Of a stretch of DNA of 64,000 nt, positions 8,210-17,200 are shown piece by piece. Positions within the stretch are counted from its first letter, which is position 1. Every line of letters begins with the position of its first letter. This stretch comes from Candidatus Omnitrophota bacterium (GTDB lineage Bacteria; Hinthialibacterota; Hinthialibacteria; Hinthialibacterales; JAKPRU01), in the NCBI GenBank assembly GCA_029570205.1, contig JAKQSI010000118.1:114421-178420 (forward strand). The letters are read 5' to 3'. The notes under the pieces were generated by a model. That model did no database searches and was not told the origin of the DNA. It saw only the letters and a program-made list of their open reading frames with translations. The position numbers and the translations under genes were made by a program.

Positions 8210-10030
8210 TCAATCCAGCTGAAACGTGCTTCGCCAGTCCTCGGTTTCTTTCCAGGCCGGCTGGTCTTCCTTCTTCAGAATGAAACCGCCGATCACCAGG
8301 TCATCGATATGTGTCCGCATGAAACATCGGTACGCATCTTCCGGTGTGCAGACGATCGGCTCCCCGCGCACATTGAAACTGGTGTTGACAATCACCGCGC
8401 AGCCGGTTTTTCTTTCAAACGCCGCAATCGTGTCGTAGTAAAGCGGGTGATCCTCCCGCGCGATGGTCTGAATCCGCGCAGAATAGTCCACATGAGTCAC
8501 TGCCGGTATGTCCGACCGAACAACATAAAGTTTATCCAGGCCAAACAAAGCCTCCTGTTCGGTTGACATAGGGATTCGCCTGTGAGATCGGACCGGCGCG
8601 ACCAGCAGCATATAGGGCGACTCCCGGTCCAGTTCAAAATAATCCGACACACGTTCCCGCAAAACCGCCGGCGCAAACGGTCGAAACGATTCCCGGAACT
8701 TGATTTTCAGGTTCATGGTTTCCTGCATTCGGGGCGACCGTGCATCTCCCAGAATACTTCGGGAGCCTAACGCCCGTGGCCCGAATTCCATCCTTCCCTG
8801 GAACCATCCCACCACTCGTTCCTGCATCAGCAAATCCGCCACCCGTTCGGGAATCTGCTCCATCGGAACGGGGATCACGGTCGCTCCCATTGCCTTCAGC
8901 CGACGCTCGATTTCCTCATTGGAGTATTCCGGCCCCAGCAGGGAGGCTTTCATTCGATCTCTGCCGTCCGGCGTTGCAAACCGGTCGTTCTTGAGGTAAC
9001 GATGATACACCGCCAGCGCCGCCCCCAGTGCGCCACCCGCATCCCCTGCCGCGGGCTGGATCCACAAATCCCTGAATGGGCCATCACGCAAAATCCGCCC
9101 GTTGCCGACACAATTCAGCGCCACACCGCCTGCCAGGCAAAGGTTCTGCTCACCCGTGAGACGGTGAACGTATCGACTCATTCGAAGCATCACTTCTTCC
9201 GTTATATCCTGCACAGAGCGGGCTAAATCCATTTCCCGTTGGGTCAGCGGCGATTCCGGCTTTCGCGGCGGTCCGCCGAACAAGCGATCAAATGCGCCGT
9301 TGGTCATGGTCAAGCCACAATGGTAGTTGAAAAAGTCCAGGTTGACTTTGAACGACCCGTCTTCTTTGACATCCAGAAGGTTGTCAAGAATCGTCTGCAC
9401 ATAAGTTGGCCTGCCGTATGGGGCCAGACCCATTACCTTGTATTCTCCGGAATTTACTCTGAAACCCGTATAATAGGTAAATGCGGAATACAGCATCCCC
9501 AGCGAATGCGGAAACTTCGTTTCCGCCAGGATGTCTATATCGTTTCCGTGTCCATGTCCGCAGGTGGTGGTGGCCCATTCACCCACACCGTCAATGGTCA
9601 GAATGGCTGCACTGTCGAACGGCGACGGGTAGAACGCACTGGCCGCGTGGCTTTCATGATGATCCCCGAACAACACCTTCCCGTCGTAATCGAGCTCCTT
9701 CTTGATGGTATCCACCATCCAGAGCTTCTCTTTCAACCAAAGCGGCATGGCGGCCAGGAAAGACTGAATCCCCTTGGGAACCGATCCCAGGTAGGTTTCC
9801 AGTAGACGGTCGAATTTCAGAATGGGCTTATCGTAAAACACGACGTAATCCACATCGCCGACAGAAATCCCGGCGGTTTCCAGGCAAGCTCGCGCCGCGT
9901 TGCCCGGGAACGATTGATCATGCTTCTTGCGGGTGAACCGCTCTTCCTGCGCGGCGGCGACAATCTCACCATCCCCCACCAATGCCGCCGCACTGTCATG
10001 ATAGAATGCTGATATACCAAGAATCCACAT
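8210..10030 (-). CDS. Carbamoyltransferase, NodU/CmcH/TobZ family
   Basis: A 606-residue enzyme that transfers a carbamoyl group from carbamoyl phosphate through a carbamoyl-adenylate to a hydroxyl of a sugar or secondary metabolite. The N-terminal Kae1-like half shows ISAFYHDSAAAL and the metal-binding DHHESHAASAFYPSPF near residue 123, followed by TIDGVGEW. The C-terminal half has the ATP/product region GRMEFGPRALGSRSIL and VNTSFNVRGEPI. The length is normal. A GT2 gene lies 51 bases upstream on the same strand, so a carbamoylated surface glycan or lipid is a reasonable guess for the product. Confidence 0.92.
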   Translation of the reverse strand: MWILGISAFYHDSAAALVGDGEIVAAAQEERFTRKKHDQSFPGNAARACLETAGISVGDVDYVVFYDKPILKFDRLLETYLGSVPKGIQSFLAAMPLWLKEKLWMVDTIKKELDYDGKVLFGDHHESHAASAFYPSPFDSAAILTIDGVGEWATTTCGHGHGNDIDILAETKFPHSLGMLYSAFTYYTGFRVNSGEYKVMGLAPYGRPTYVQTILDNLLDVKEDGSFKVNLDFFNYHCGLTMTNGAFDRLFGGPPRKPESPLTQREMDLARSVQDITEEVMLRMSRYVHRLTGEQNLCLAGGVALNCVGNGRILRDGPFRDLWIQPAAGDAGGALGAALAVYHRYLKNDRFATPDGRDRMKASLLGPEYSNEEIERRLKAMGATVIPVPMEQIPERVADLLMQERVVGWFQGRMEFGPRALGSRSILGDARSPRMQETMNLKIKFRESFRPFAPAVLRERVSDYFELDRESPYMLLVAPVRSHRRIPMSTEQEALFGLDKLYVVRSDIPAVTHVDYSARIQTIAREDHPLYYDTIAAFERKTGCAVIVNTSFNVRGEPIVCTPEDAYRCFMRTHIDDLVIGGFILKKEDQPAWKETEDWRSTFQLD

Positions 10031-10080
10031 ACCCTTTGACCGTCCCTATGCAGAGATAGGATGGGCGGAATTACCGCCGC

Positions 10081-10890
10081 TCACTGTCTTTTCATCTTAC
10101 CTTTGGGGGACCAATGCCCGAAGTGAATCCGCCACCACATGCGAAATACCGTGTTCAGAGTCCGGGGGACATGGCTGGGACGCAGCGAACTCTCCCCGGC
10201 CTGGCGCGGGTAATGCTTGACCCCCTTTTCGAAAATTCGAAAATTCCACCGTCGCGCGCGGGCCACCAGTTCGGTATCGATGAAGAAATCGTTGGTTTCC
10301 AGGTCGATACTCTCCAGGACCTCCCGGCGCATCAACTTGAACGAGCAATCCACGTCGCGCACACGCACCCGAAACAGCAGGCGCACCAGGCGGTTGTATC
10401 CCCATGACAGAAACAGCCGCAAAAGCGGATCATACCGATAGACCCGAAAACCCACCACAAGATCGTTCTCGATAATGTGCGGCAGGAAATAGCGCAGATC
10501 TCCGATACTGAACTGCCGGTCCGAATCCGTGTAAAACACCAGGGGATATCGCGCCGCATCGAATCCCCTTCGCAGCGCAGCCCCGTATCCCAGGTTGGTT
10601 TCATGCGACAGGCACCGGATGAGTTCGGGATGTTTCTGTGCCATCTCGTCGGCTCTTTTGCCCGTGTCGTCGCGGCTGCCATCGTTCACCACGATGATCT
10701 CATACAAGACAGCGGATTTTTCCTGGGCGTTGTCTTGGGCGAGGTTGGCAGGCTCCAGTGCCCGGCACACCTGCTGCAAATGCGGTCGGAGTTTCTCCAG
10801 CTCGGCCAATGCCTCTTCCAGAAGGGGGACAATGTTGTCCTCTTCGTTGTATGCGGGAAGAACCACCGTTAGCCCCATGGATTCCGACAT
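10081..10890 (-). CDS. Glycosyltransferase family 2 (polyprenyl-phosphate sugar transferase-like)
   Basis: A 269-residue GT2 enzyme of the dolichol-phosphate-mannose-synthase type, with VVLPAYNEEDN at the start, VNDGSRDDT, and YTDSDRQF (DxD-like metal site), then FRVYRYDPLLR. There are no clear C-terminal transmembrane helices, only a short hydrophobic patch. The ATG at 10890 has GGAG ten bases upstream; the longer frame starts with TTG and is less likely. It is upstream of the carbamoyltransferase in the same direction. Family knowledge suggests it makes a lipid-linked sugar donor for GT-C enzymes such as those elsewhere in this window. Confidence 0.85.
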   Translation of the reverse strand: MSESMGLTVVLPAYNEEDNIVPLLEEALAELEKLRPHLQQVCRALEPANLAQDNAQEKSAVLYEIIVVNDGSRDDTGKRADEMAQKHPELIRCLSHETNLGYGAALRRGFDAARYPLVFYTDSDRQFSIGDLRYFLPHIIENDLVVGFRVYRYDPLLRLFLSWGYNRLVRLLFRVRVRDVDCSFKLMRREVLESIDLETNDFFIDTELVARARRWNFRIFEKGVKHYPRQAGESSLRPSHVPRTLNTVFRMWWRIHFGHWSPKGKMKRQ

Positions 10891-10984
10891 ATCGGGATCG
10901 CTCCGATTAAATAGTTGTCGCTCCAATAAAACGCCATTCTAATGTACGATGATGAAATTGTCTCGACAAACGCCAACTTAAAGC

Positions 10985-11018
10985 GGGCAGGACGGGCCTC
11001 CGCGCCTGTCAATGGCCC
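10985..11018. repeat. Dispersed repeat GGACGGGCCTCCGCGCCTGTCAAT, copy 1
   Basis: About 30 bases matching 38867-38900 with few differences (both read GGAC-GGCCTCCG-GCCTGTCAATG). The copy overlaps the end of the substrate-binding protein gene, so that protein's last residues lie inside the repeat. Confidence 0.7.
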
Positions 11019-12790
11019 AATTCTAACCACACCTCTTTCAGCGGCCTTCGGTCCATGGCGTTCAGCTCCAATCCTCGGACGTACGGCTGAACTAGACGGG
11101 TTGTGTGCTGATAATTGATCAGCAGCCAGGGGCAAACCTCCATAACAATTTCCTCGGCCTGACGGTACAGGTCAAATCGCTTTTCGGTATCCAGCGTCCG
11201 CAACGCTTCCCGGAACAGCGCATCGAATCGCGGATCGGAAAACCGTGTAGCATTCGGCCCGGCCGGGCTGAAATTTCGCGAGTCGAACAAGGCCAGAAAG
11301 TTCTCCGGGTCCACATAATCGGCATTCCATCCCAATCGAAAAAACGCGACATCACCTCGCTCCACCGTATCCAGATGCTGTGACCATTCCACAACCTTCA
11401 ACCGGATCTTGAATCCGACATCTTCCAGTTGTTGCTGGATCACCTCGGCGAGCAGCTCGTTGAGACGACCGGCGGAGTTCAGTTGCAGAGTGATTTCCGG
11501 CAGGTTTTTTCCACCCGGATATCCCGCCTCGGCGAGAAGGCTTCGCGCCTTCTCCGGATCGTAGGTAAATCCCCACACCCGTTCCCCGTATCCCGGCATC
11601 GAGGTCGGTATCGGGCCTTTCGCCGGTGTCCCCTCGCCCCGAAGAATGTGATGGATGATCCCTTCCCGGTCGATGGCGTAGTTCATTGCATAGCGCAGCC
11701 TGACATCCGTGCCGAGCGGCGGTTTCCCCATCAGGAATCCGAAATAGTTGATTGCCAGGAGTTGTTTCTGCCGAATTTGAAATTTCTGAAAGTTCGGTCG
11801 CGGCTTGTTCTCTTTATCGAAAACGCCGTCCCACATATCCGGAGGAATCGGTTGAACATATTCCAGGTTTCCAAGCACGAATTCCTGGAACTCCGGGATG
11901 CTTTCTCCGATGAAACGGCTGATGACCTTGTCCAAATAGGGCAGGGAATTGCCGTGAGAGTCCTTGCCCCAATAGTGCGGATTCCGCTCCAGCACAATCC
12001 GCCGGTCCGGAATCCATTCCACAAACTCAAACGGCCCCGTGCCCACCGGATTCTGGAAAAAATCCTCTCCGTAATACTCCACGGCCTCCTGCGGCACAAC
12101 AAATCCGTAGGAGATGGTCAGAAGGCTCAGGAACGGAGCGAACGGCTCATTCAGGACAATCCGAAAGGTATGAGGATCCACAACTTGGAATCCCTCCACC
12201 CGGTCGGAGGCTCCGTCGTGGAACTCTTTGATCCCTCTCACTTTACCGTTCCAGATCCAATATCCCGTCGAAAGCGTTTTCGGGTCCGCAATCCGTGTAA
12301 ACGAATACCGAACATCCTCTGCGGTCAGTTCGCGACCTTTTCCATTCGGGAAGGCCGGCGAATCGTGAAACAGAACTCCGTCTCTGAGATGAAACGTATA
12401 GACCTTGCCGTCCTCGGATATTTCCCAGCACGTCGCCAGACAGGGTTGAAGTCCGAGCGCGGGGTTGAATTCTACAAGCCCCTCGTAAATATTCTCGGAA
12501 ATATGCCAGGATGCGCTATCTCCGATTCGGGCCGGGTCGAGACTTCTGGGAAACTCTGTCAAATTGAAACGAAATGTTCCTCCCTGCACGATTCCACCCG
12601 CTATTTCTCGATATTCCTTCCCCGTGTCCTGCTCCCCTTTTCCGCAGCTGAGACACAACAAGATCAGTGTTACAGCACACACAACAGCGTAGCCCCGGTT
12701 TGGAAGAACGTCATACCGGTCAATGCCGAACCGCCGTCCCTTTTTGAGACGAAGTCGCATTATGAGACATATCTTTTTGAACATAAACAT
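11009..12790 (-). CDS. ABC transporter substrate-binding lipoprotein, peptide/nickel type (SBP_bac_5)
   Basis: A 593-residue extracytoplasmic solute receptor of the DppA/OppA class. A basic N-terminal stretch and hydrophobic helix end in the lipobox LLCLSCG, so the mature protein is lipid-anchored. Family signatures include GGTFRFNL, LDPARIGDSASW, the ENIYEGLVEFN region and a C-terminal WLLINYQHTTR-like segment. No permease or ATPase gene is adjacent, so the transporter is split or the receptor is shared. The start is uncertain: 12790 follows a TTG/ATG cluster without a clear ribosome binding site, and the ATG at 12760 is also possible. The ligand is not readable; oligopeptides are most common for the family. 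Confidence 0.88.
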   Translation of the reverse strand: MFMFKKICLIMRLRLKKGRRFGIDRYDVLPNRGYAVVCAVTLILLCLSCGKGEQDTGKEYREIAGGIVQGGTFRFNLTEFPRSLDPARIGDSASWHISENIYEGLVEFNPALGLQPCLATCWEISEDGKVYTFHLRDGVLFHDSPAFPNGKGRELTAEDVRYSFTRIADPKTLSTGYWIWNGKVRGIKEFHDGASDRVEGFQVVDPHTFRIVLNEPFAPFLSLLTISYGFVVPQEAVEYYGEDFFQNPVGTGPFEFVEWIPDRRIVLERNPHYWGKDSHGNSLPYLDKVISRFIGESIPEFQEFVLGNLEYVQPIPPDMWDGVFDKENKPRPNFQKFQIRQKQLLAINYFGFLMGKPPLGTDVRLRYAMNYAIDREGIIHHILRGEGTPAKGPIPTSMPGYGERVWGFTYDPEKARSLLAEAGYPGGKNLPEITLQLNSAGRLNELLAEVIQQQLEDVGFKIRLKVVEWSQHLDTVERGDVAFFRLGWNADYVDPENFLALFDSRNFSPAGPNATRFSDPRFDALFREALRTLDTEKRFDLYRQAEEIVMEVCPWLLINYQHTTRLVQPYVRGLELNAMDRRPLKEVWLELGH

Positions 12791-12948
12791 CAACTATGAT
12801 TCAAATTGAGATTACCCGGTCCCCCATCACCGTAGTATTCAGAAACTCATAGAAGCAAATCGTCAATAATTTCAGGACGTTACGAGCGTAAAAAACAATT
12901 CTCGTTGCATTCCCGAAATTGGTATGCAGGTTGCGTTGGGTTCGAATC

Positions 12949-12979
12949 GTCGAGACAGGCCCGTAAGGGCGGTTTCGAC
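12949..12979. other. Long hairpin with GTAA tetraloop
   Basis: GTCGAGAC pairs with GTTTCGAC (8 bp with one G-U), then GCCC pairs with GGGC around a GTAA loop, with a small asymmetric internal loop. It lies 27 bases before a terminator-like hairpin on the plus strand. Confidence 0.6.
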
Positions 12980-13005
12980 AGAAATAGCTCACCCTCCTTC
13001 GTTGT

Positions 13006-13037
13006 GGCAAGGTATTAGCCTTGCCTTTCTTTTTTTT
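13006..13037 (+). terminator. Terminator-like hairpin, rightward
   Basis: GGCAAGG-TATTAG-CCTTGCC is a perfect 7-bp stem followed immediately by a T-rich run (TTTCTTTTTTTT). On the minus strand the hairpin is preceded, not followed, by the A/T tract, so it should work rightward only. Confidence 0.6.
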
Positions 13038-13190
13038 ATTCCCGGATGCTGGTGGACACGATAATGCCATAACTGACACGTACATCTTTTAACCCCTTTG
13101 TATTCACGCTGGCCTGTCAGTGTGACCTCGCAGGGGGTGTACCGGCATCTTGCCCGGTGATAAGGTGATAAAATATCAACCCAATGTTGC

Positions 13191-14792
13191 TTACCCGCTA
13201 TCCTCCACCTGAGTGCCCTCTTCCGAAAGCGGAACCGCCACGGTGAATGTACTGCCCTTTCCGAGTTCGCTTTCCACGTCGATCCTGCCGCCGATCTGTT
13301 CAATAACCTGGTTTACAATGGACAATCCGAGTCCGGTTCCATCCGGTCTGCCCGTATAAAACGGATCGAAGATTTTTTCTCGTTCTTCTGCGGTCATTCC
13401 ACGACCATGGTCGGTGATCCGTAAAACCGCTTCCCTCTCCTTCCCCATCTCCAGCACAACGGCGATCCCGGCCTCTTTGGGGGTTTCTGCCATGCTTTGG
13501 ACCGCATTCAACAATAGATTGACCAGAAGGGCCACGAATTGACCGGAATCTGCGAAAATCGGCACGGCATCACGGGGCATCGAAAGGTTCAGGTCGATGT
13601 CTCTGGTTTGATACCGAACCAGGGAGACCGCCTCCTGAACGGCGGAGCGAAGATCGAAACACCGCGCTTCTTCTTTCGCGGAGGCCAGCGACTTTAATCG
13701 GGCCAACAAATCCTGACACCGACCTGATTCACGTTGGATGATCTCGATTTCTTCAAGACGAGGATCGCTCTGTTCATATTGCCCGATCAGGTAGGAGGCG
13801 CAGGATTTGATGATGGCAATCGGATTTCCCAGCTCGTGCGCCATCCCCGCCGCTAATTGTCCCACGGAGGCTAGACGGTTGGAGCGGCTGAGACGCTTTT
13901 CCCGCAATGCCGATGCCTTTCGTGTTTCAAGAACCAGGACCTGCATATCGTTTCTGTCCGGCACAGGGAAGGCGGAAACGCCGACGAATATCTTCGTCCC
14001 GTCTGTCCGCTCGGCGGGGCATTCTGCCTCGTAGGGTCCTTCGTCCGCCAATCGGGATTCCTGCAAGCTCTGAACGATATTTTTCGGCAGCCGACTCTCG
14101 GACAGGGATTTCCCCGGAACGAATCCCAACAGAGACTCGCCGGGTCCGGTCGCGGCGACAACCATTCCGTTCTTCAGCAGGACCAGCCCGATCGGGATCG
14201 CATCGGTCATGCTTTTCAGACTGTCCAGTTCCTGCGCGTTCCGTTCAAGCCGATATGACCACTCCCGGCGTTCCTCGGAGAAAAACCGAAGCATTACCCA
14301 TCCCTCCAGGAATACGCCCCACAGAATCAGCGCGTTCGCTACTGGTGAGACCGCCACAGAACGGATGGCATTCCAGACAGTCAGCACAATCATCACCGCC
14401 AGTACGATCCCCAGGATCGTGTCCAAGACCGGAACCGGAATCCCATGGCGATAAGACAGCGCCAGCATAATGGCCCATGGGATAAAAAACGTTGCCCAGA
14501 GATCGTTCCCCTCACCGGCCCCATATCCCAACGCCAGAAGGAACAGCACATCTACCGCGTATGTAATCCAAAGCAGAATCGCTCCGGAGGCTGTACGGAA
14601 CCAATCGGAGGCCCCCCGAATCGTCGCCCACAGGACCGGCAAAAGGGCGAGCAGCCCGTACCCCATTATCAGCCATACCAATCGCACCGATGGCGCATGA
14701 GAGGGATATGGCGATACCACCGCCGAATACCCCAACGCGACAACCAACAAAATCGCGCGATACATGACAACGGGACGGATTTCTTTTTGCAT
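13191..14792 (-). CDS. Membrane sensor histidine kinase (PAS, HisKA, HATPase)
   Basis: A 533-residue kinase. About six transmembrane helices fill residues 10-170; a PAS-like domain covers roughly 185-290. The dimerisation helix carries the phospho-acceptor in MAHELGNPIAIIK, and the ATPase domain shows the N box (LVNLLLNAVQSM), G1 (DHGRGM), F (FDPFYTG) and G2 (GTGLGLSIV). It belongs with NtrB-like membrane kinases that partner with NtrC-type regulators, and an orphan NtrC gene lies at 18450. The annotated ATG directly follows GAGGA; the next in-frame ATG at 14765 has no better site. The signal it senses cannot be read. Confidence 0.9.
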   Translation of the reverse strand: MQKEIRPVVMYRAILLVVALGYSAVVSPYPSHAPSVRLVWLIMGYGLLALLPVLWATIRGASDWFRTASGAILLWITYAVDVLFLLALGYGAGEGNDLWATFFIPWAIMLALSYRHGIPVPVLDTILGIVLAVMIVLTVWNAIRSVAVSPVANALILWGVFLEGWVMLRFFSEERREWSYRLERNAQELDSLKSMTDAIPIGLVLLKNGMVVAATGPGESLLGFVPGKSLSESRLPKNIVQSLQESRLADEGPYEAECPAERTDGTKIFVGVSAFPVPDRNDMQVLVLETRKASALREKRLSRSNRLASVGQLAAGMAHELGNPIAIIKSCASYLIGQYEQSDPRLEEIEIIQRESGRCQDLLARLKSLASAKEEARCFDLRSAVQEAVSLVRYQTRDIDLNLSMPRDAVPIFADSGQFVALLVNLLLNAVQSMAETPKEAGIAVVLEMGKEREAVLRITDHGRGMTAEEREKIFDPFYTGRPDGTGLGLSIVNQVIEQIGGRIDVESELGKGSTFTVAVPLSEEGTQVEDSG

Positions 14793-14991
14793 TCCTCAGT
14801 AAGCGCCCTTTTTCTCTTTTGGATGCACTTGCGACGGTCTTAAAACCTGTAGAGATCATAACCATCTCCACCAAAGATAGGTGGAGACACAAACCATGCT
14901 CAATTTTCTGAACTTATCATCTCCGCCTTAATACCGGAAATTAAGATTCTTTTTCTTCAGCCATGCTCCTTTCCCATCTCCCCAATATATC

Positions 14992-15672
14992 TCAAGAACT
15001 CAGAGCAAACAGCACAATGTTGATTCCCATCTGGAGAGCCGCTTCGTGTTTTTCCGGCGGGTCTTCCGGATGGACTCCCTGGCTCTCCATGCCGTCTCCG
15101 ATATCACACTGATAGGTGTAGAAAACCACCAGGCGTCCGTCCAGGTAAATCCCGAGTCCTTGGGCCGGCAAACCATCGTGCAGATGGATTTTCGGCGGAC
15201 CGGCATCGAACGAATAAAAGTAATGGTAAATCGGATGATCGTGAGGCAGCTCGACAAGCGGATGATCGGGAAACAGCTGTTGCATTTCCGACCGGAAAGA
15301 TGAATCCATTCCGTAATTGTCATCCGCCCAGAGAAAGCCGCCGCGATGCAGGTAATCCCGCAGACGCTCTCGCTCTGCTTCTGTGAACCGCACTGTTCCG
15401 TGGCCGTTCATGTATAGGATCGGGTAGCCCGCGAGCGCCGGGTCCGATGGGGCCACAACAGATTCCTGCTTCGGAAACGTCATCTCCAGGCGTTCCCGCA
15501 GTGCGGCAAGGAGATTCGGAAGCGAGCTGGCATTGCTGTACCAGTCTCCCCCACCACCGTACTTCAGTCGCGCAATCGAGAGTCCCGACCCTGCATCCTG
15601 AGCCGAGGCATCCGTGTGCATCGATAAGAAGCAAAGAATACTGATTGGAAACCAAACCATCCTGCAACTCAT
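14992..15672 (-). CDS. Secreted DUF4159 protein
   Basis: A 226-residue protein with a Sec signal peptide (hydrophobic stretch ending near ASAQ). The body fits DUF4159: RLKYGGGGDWYSN just after the signal, ILYMNGHG near residue 92, LRDYLHRGGFLWADDN near 107, and the C-terminal YTYQCDIGDGME. The fold resembles a glutamine-amidotransferase-like sandwich. Members are often found with MoxR ATPase/DUF58 clusters in planctomycete-like bacteria, but none of those genes is here. The function is unknown. It is transcribed in the same direction as the kinase, 200 bases upstream of it. Confidence 0.78.
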   Translation of the reverse strand: MSCRMVWFPISILCFLSMHTDASAQDAGSGLSIARLKYGGGGDWYSNASSLPNLLAALRERLEMTFPKQESVVAPSDPALAGYPILYMNGHGTVRFTEAERERLRDYLHRGGFLWADDNYGMDSSFRSEMQQLFPDHPLVELPHDHPIYHYFYSFDAGPPKIHLHDGLPAQGLGIYLDGRLVVFYTYQCDIGDGMESQGVHPEDPPEKHEAALQMGINIVLFALSS

Positions 15673-15908
15673 TCATCTCTCCAGTTTGTTCGGATTCAAG
15701 ACATACCTTTCGGTTCTTCGGAGTTCCTTGGATTTCACCTTGGCGTGAAACCTTTAAACGGGTATCCTTTTTATTGTATATCAGCGACCTTGAATCGTCA
15801 TGTATCAGGGGAATTTCGGGAATGGCACGGACGAGTGTCTTTTGTGGTTTGAATTGGTGCAGTGCCTGGATCAACGTATAGGCCATTATCTGTTTCGGAG
15901 AAATCATC

Positions 15909-17072
15909 GTGACGGAGAAAGCCGACAACGGAAGAGTTCATGTCCTTATTGTGGACGATGACAATCTGGCGAGAGCCTTGGTGGTGGAAGTCATAGAAAG
16001 CATGGGCTTGTCCTGCGCTCAGGCTGGGAGCGGCGAAGAGGCCATCCGATGGTTCGCTGAGAAACGGGCGGATCTTGTTCTGCTGGATATTGTGATGCCC
16101 GGCATGGATGGCTTGGAGACCTTGCGCGTCCTGAAAGAAATGGATCCCGAAGTAATGGTGATCATGACCACGGGGCAGCGCGAATTCAATTCCGTAGTGG
16201 AGGCCATGCGGCTGGGGGCCTTCGATTATGTGAGCAAGCCGTACCAGATACCCATCCTTGAAAACAGCGTCCGGCGCGCACTCGACCGACATGAGATGAT
16301 TATGGAGCGCGACAGGCTGGTTGAGGAACTTCAAGCGGCGAAAAGCCTGCTGCAAGGGGAGGTCGTTCGACGATCCGGTATGGCGGCCGTCGGGACTCTT
16401 GCCGCCGGTGTCGCCCACGAATTCAACAACCTGATCGGTGCGATGGTAGGCTATGCGGAACTCGCCGTTCGGTCCGGGGAATCGCGGTTGCAGGAACAGG
16501 CCATACAGGTGGTTCTCAAATCCTGCGCTCGCGCCAAGCACATTATCGGCAACCTGCTGGTTTATGCCAGGCGTCTACAGGCCGAACCTCAAACCTGTCG
16601 GCTATCCGAACTTATGGAGAACACGCTGGCCTTGCTGGAACGGGATTTTCGTAAAAAGGAAATCGAGATTTGCCGGGAATACTTGGGAGATGACAGCGCG
16701 TTTTGTGACCCCGGGCAGATCGCGCAGGTTCTGTTCACTGTTATCGACAATGCGCGGGAAGCCATGCACAGCGGCGGAAAACTTATCGTGACCATCGACT
16801 CTACCGGTCCCGATCACCGGATTGTGATTGCCGATCAAGGCACAGGCATTCCCCCGGAATTCCTCGCACGGATTTTTGAACCGTTCGCCTATCGGGACAC
16901 CATAATTGCCGGTCATCGAATCGGTCTCGGATTGTGCGTGGCCTCTATGATTCTCCAGGAACACAAGGGACACATTGAAATTGAAAGCCAATTGAATCAG
17001 GGAACAACTGTCCACATTTCCCTGCCCAAAAAGACCCCTTCCCAAGTACTTTTTAAAAAGACTGCCGGGTAA
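15909..17072 (+). CDS. Hybrid receiver-histidine kinase (receiver domain first)
   Basis: A 387-residue soluble protein. Residues 10-125 are a receiver with the acidic pair VDDDN, the phospho-acceptor Asp in LLDIVMPGMDG near residue 60, and the conserved Lys in VSKPY. A coiled linker leads to a kinase with the acceptor His in VAHEFNNLIGAMVGY, N box VIDNAREAM, G1 DQGTGIP and G2 GLGLCVASMIL. The receiver-kinase order suggests it is phosphorylated by an upstream kinase and then signals on. The start is a GTG with GGAGA eight bases before it; no ATG gives a full receiver. It is divergent from the DUF4159 gene. Confidence 0.88.
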   Translation: MTEKADNGRVHVLIVDDDNLARALVVEVIESMGLSCAQAGSGEEAIRWFAEKRADLVLLDIVMPGMDGLETLRVLKEMDPEVMVIMTTGQREFNSVVEAMRLGAFDYVSKPYQIPILENSVRRALDRHEMIMERDRLVEELQAAKSLLQGEVVRRSGMAAVGTLAAGVAHEFNNLIGAMVGYAELAVRSGESRLQEQAIQVVLKSCARAKHIIGNLLVYARRLQAEPQTCRLSELMENTLALLERDFRKKEIEICREYLGDDSAFCDPGQIAQVLFTVIDNAREAMHSGGKLIVTIDSTGPDHRIVIADQGTGIPPEFLARIFEPFAYRDTIIAGHRIGLGLCVASMILQEHKGHIEIESQLNQGTTVHISLPKKTPSQVLFKKTAG

Positions 17073-17099
17073 TCTCCTGTCGAGAAGATTTCTCCCTTC

Positions 17100-17200
17100 G
17101 GTCGAAATGACGGGAAAGGCTGTCTCAAATAATGCGAGGCGCTGTCCTGGGATGACGGAACGATTGTCATTCCGAACGAATGTGAGGAATCTCAGGGATC
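17100..17200. repeat. Dispersed CGTCATTCC-type palindromic elements
   Basis: The sequence between the convergent hybrid kinase and hypE holds ATGACGGG, ATGACGGA and GTCATTCCGAACGAATG followed by GAGGAATCTC. These are pieces of the same element family as 25534-25650, 42432-42493 and 59597-59623. The element may serve as a bidirectional stop, but no T tract is present. Confidence 0.65.

Larger units (their letters stand above)
12794..13190. other. 397-base gene-free region with two strong hairpins
   Basis: This region lies between the kinase stop and the substrate-binding protein start, both read leftwards. It contains a GNRA-capped hairpin at 12949-12979 and a rightward terminator-like hairpin at 13006-13037, although no rightward gene precedes it. 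A 94-codon leftward frame (12801-13085) has no recognisable features and is not called. The base composition is more AT-rich near 12840-12900. A small rightward RNA ending at about 13037 is one explanation; remains of a mobile repeat are another. Confidence 0.4.

Noticed and set aside
11429-12799. 456-codon rightward open frame
   Set aside because: It is antisense to the substrate-binding protein gene, which has a lipobox and family motifs; the rightward translation has no coherent domain.
12941-12955. TTCGAAT resembling a tRNA T loop
   Set aside because: The flanking bases do not form a T stem and no acceptor or anticodon arm can be drawn.
12801-13085. 94-codon leftward frame in the 12.8-13.2 kb gap
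   Set aside because: No ribosome binding site of note, a Lys run from an A tract, and it spans two strong hairpins; more likely non-coding.
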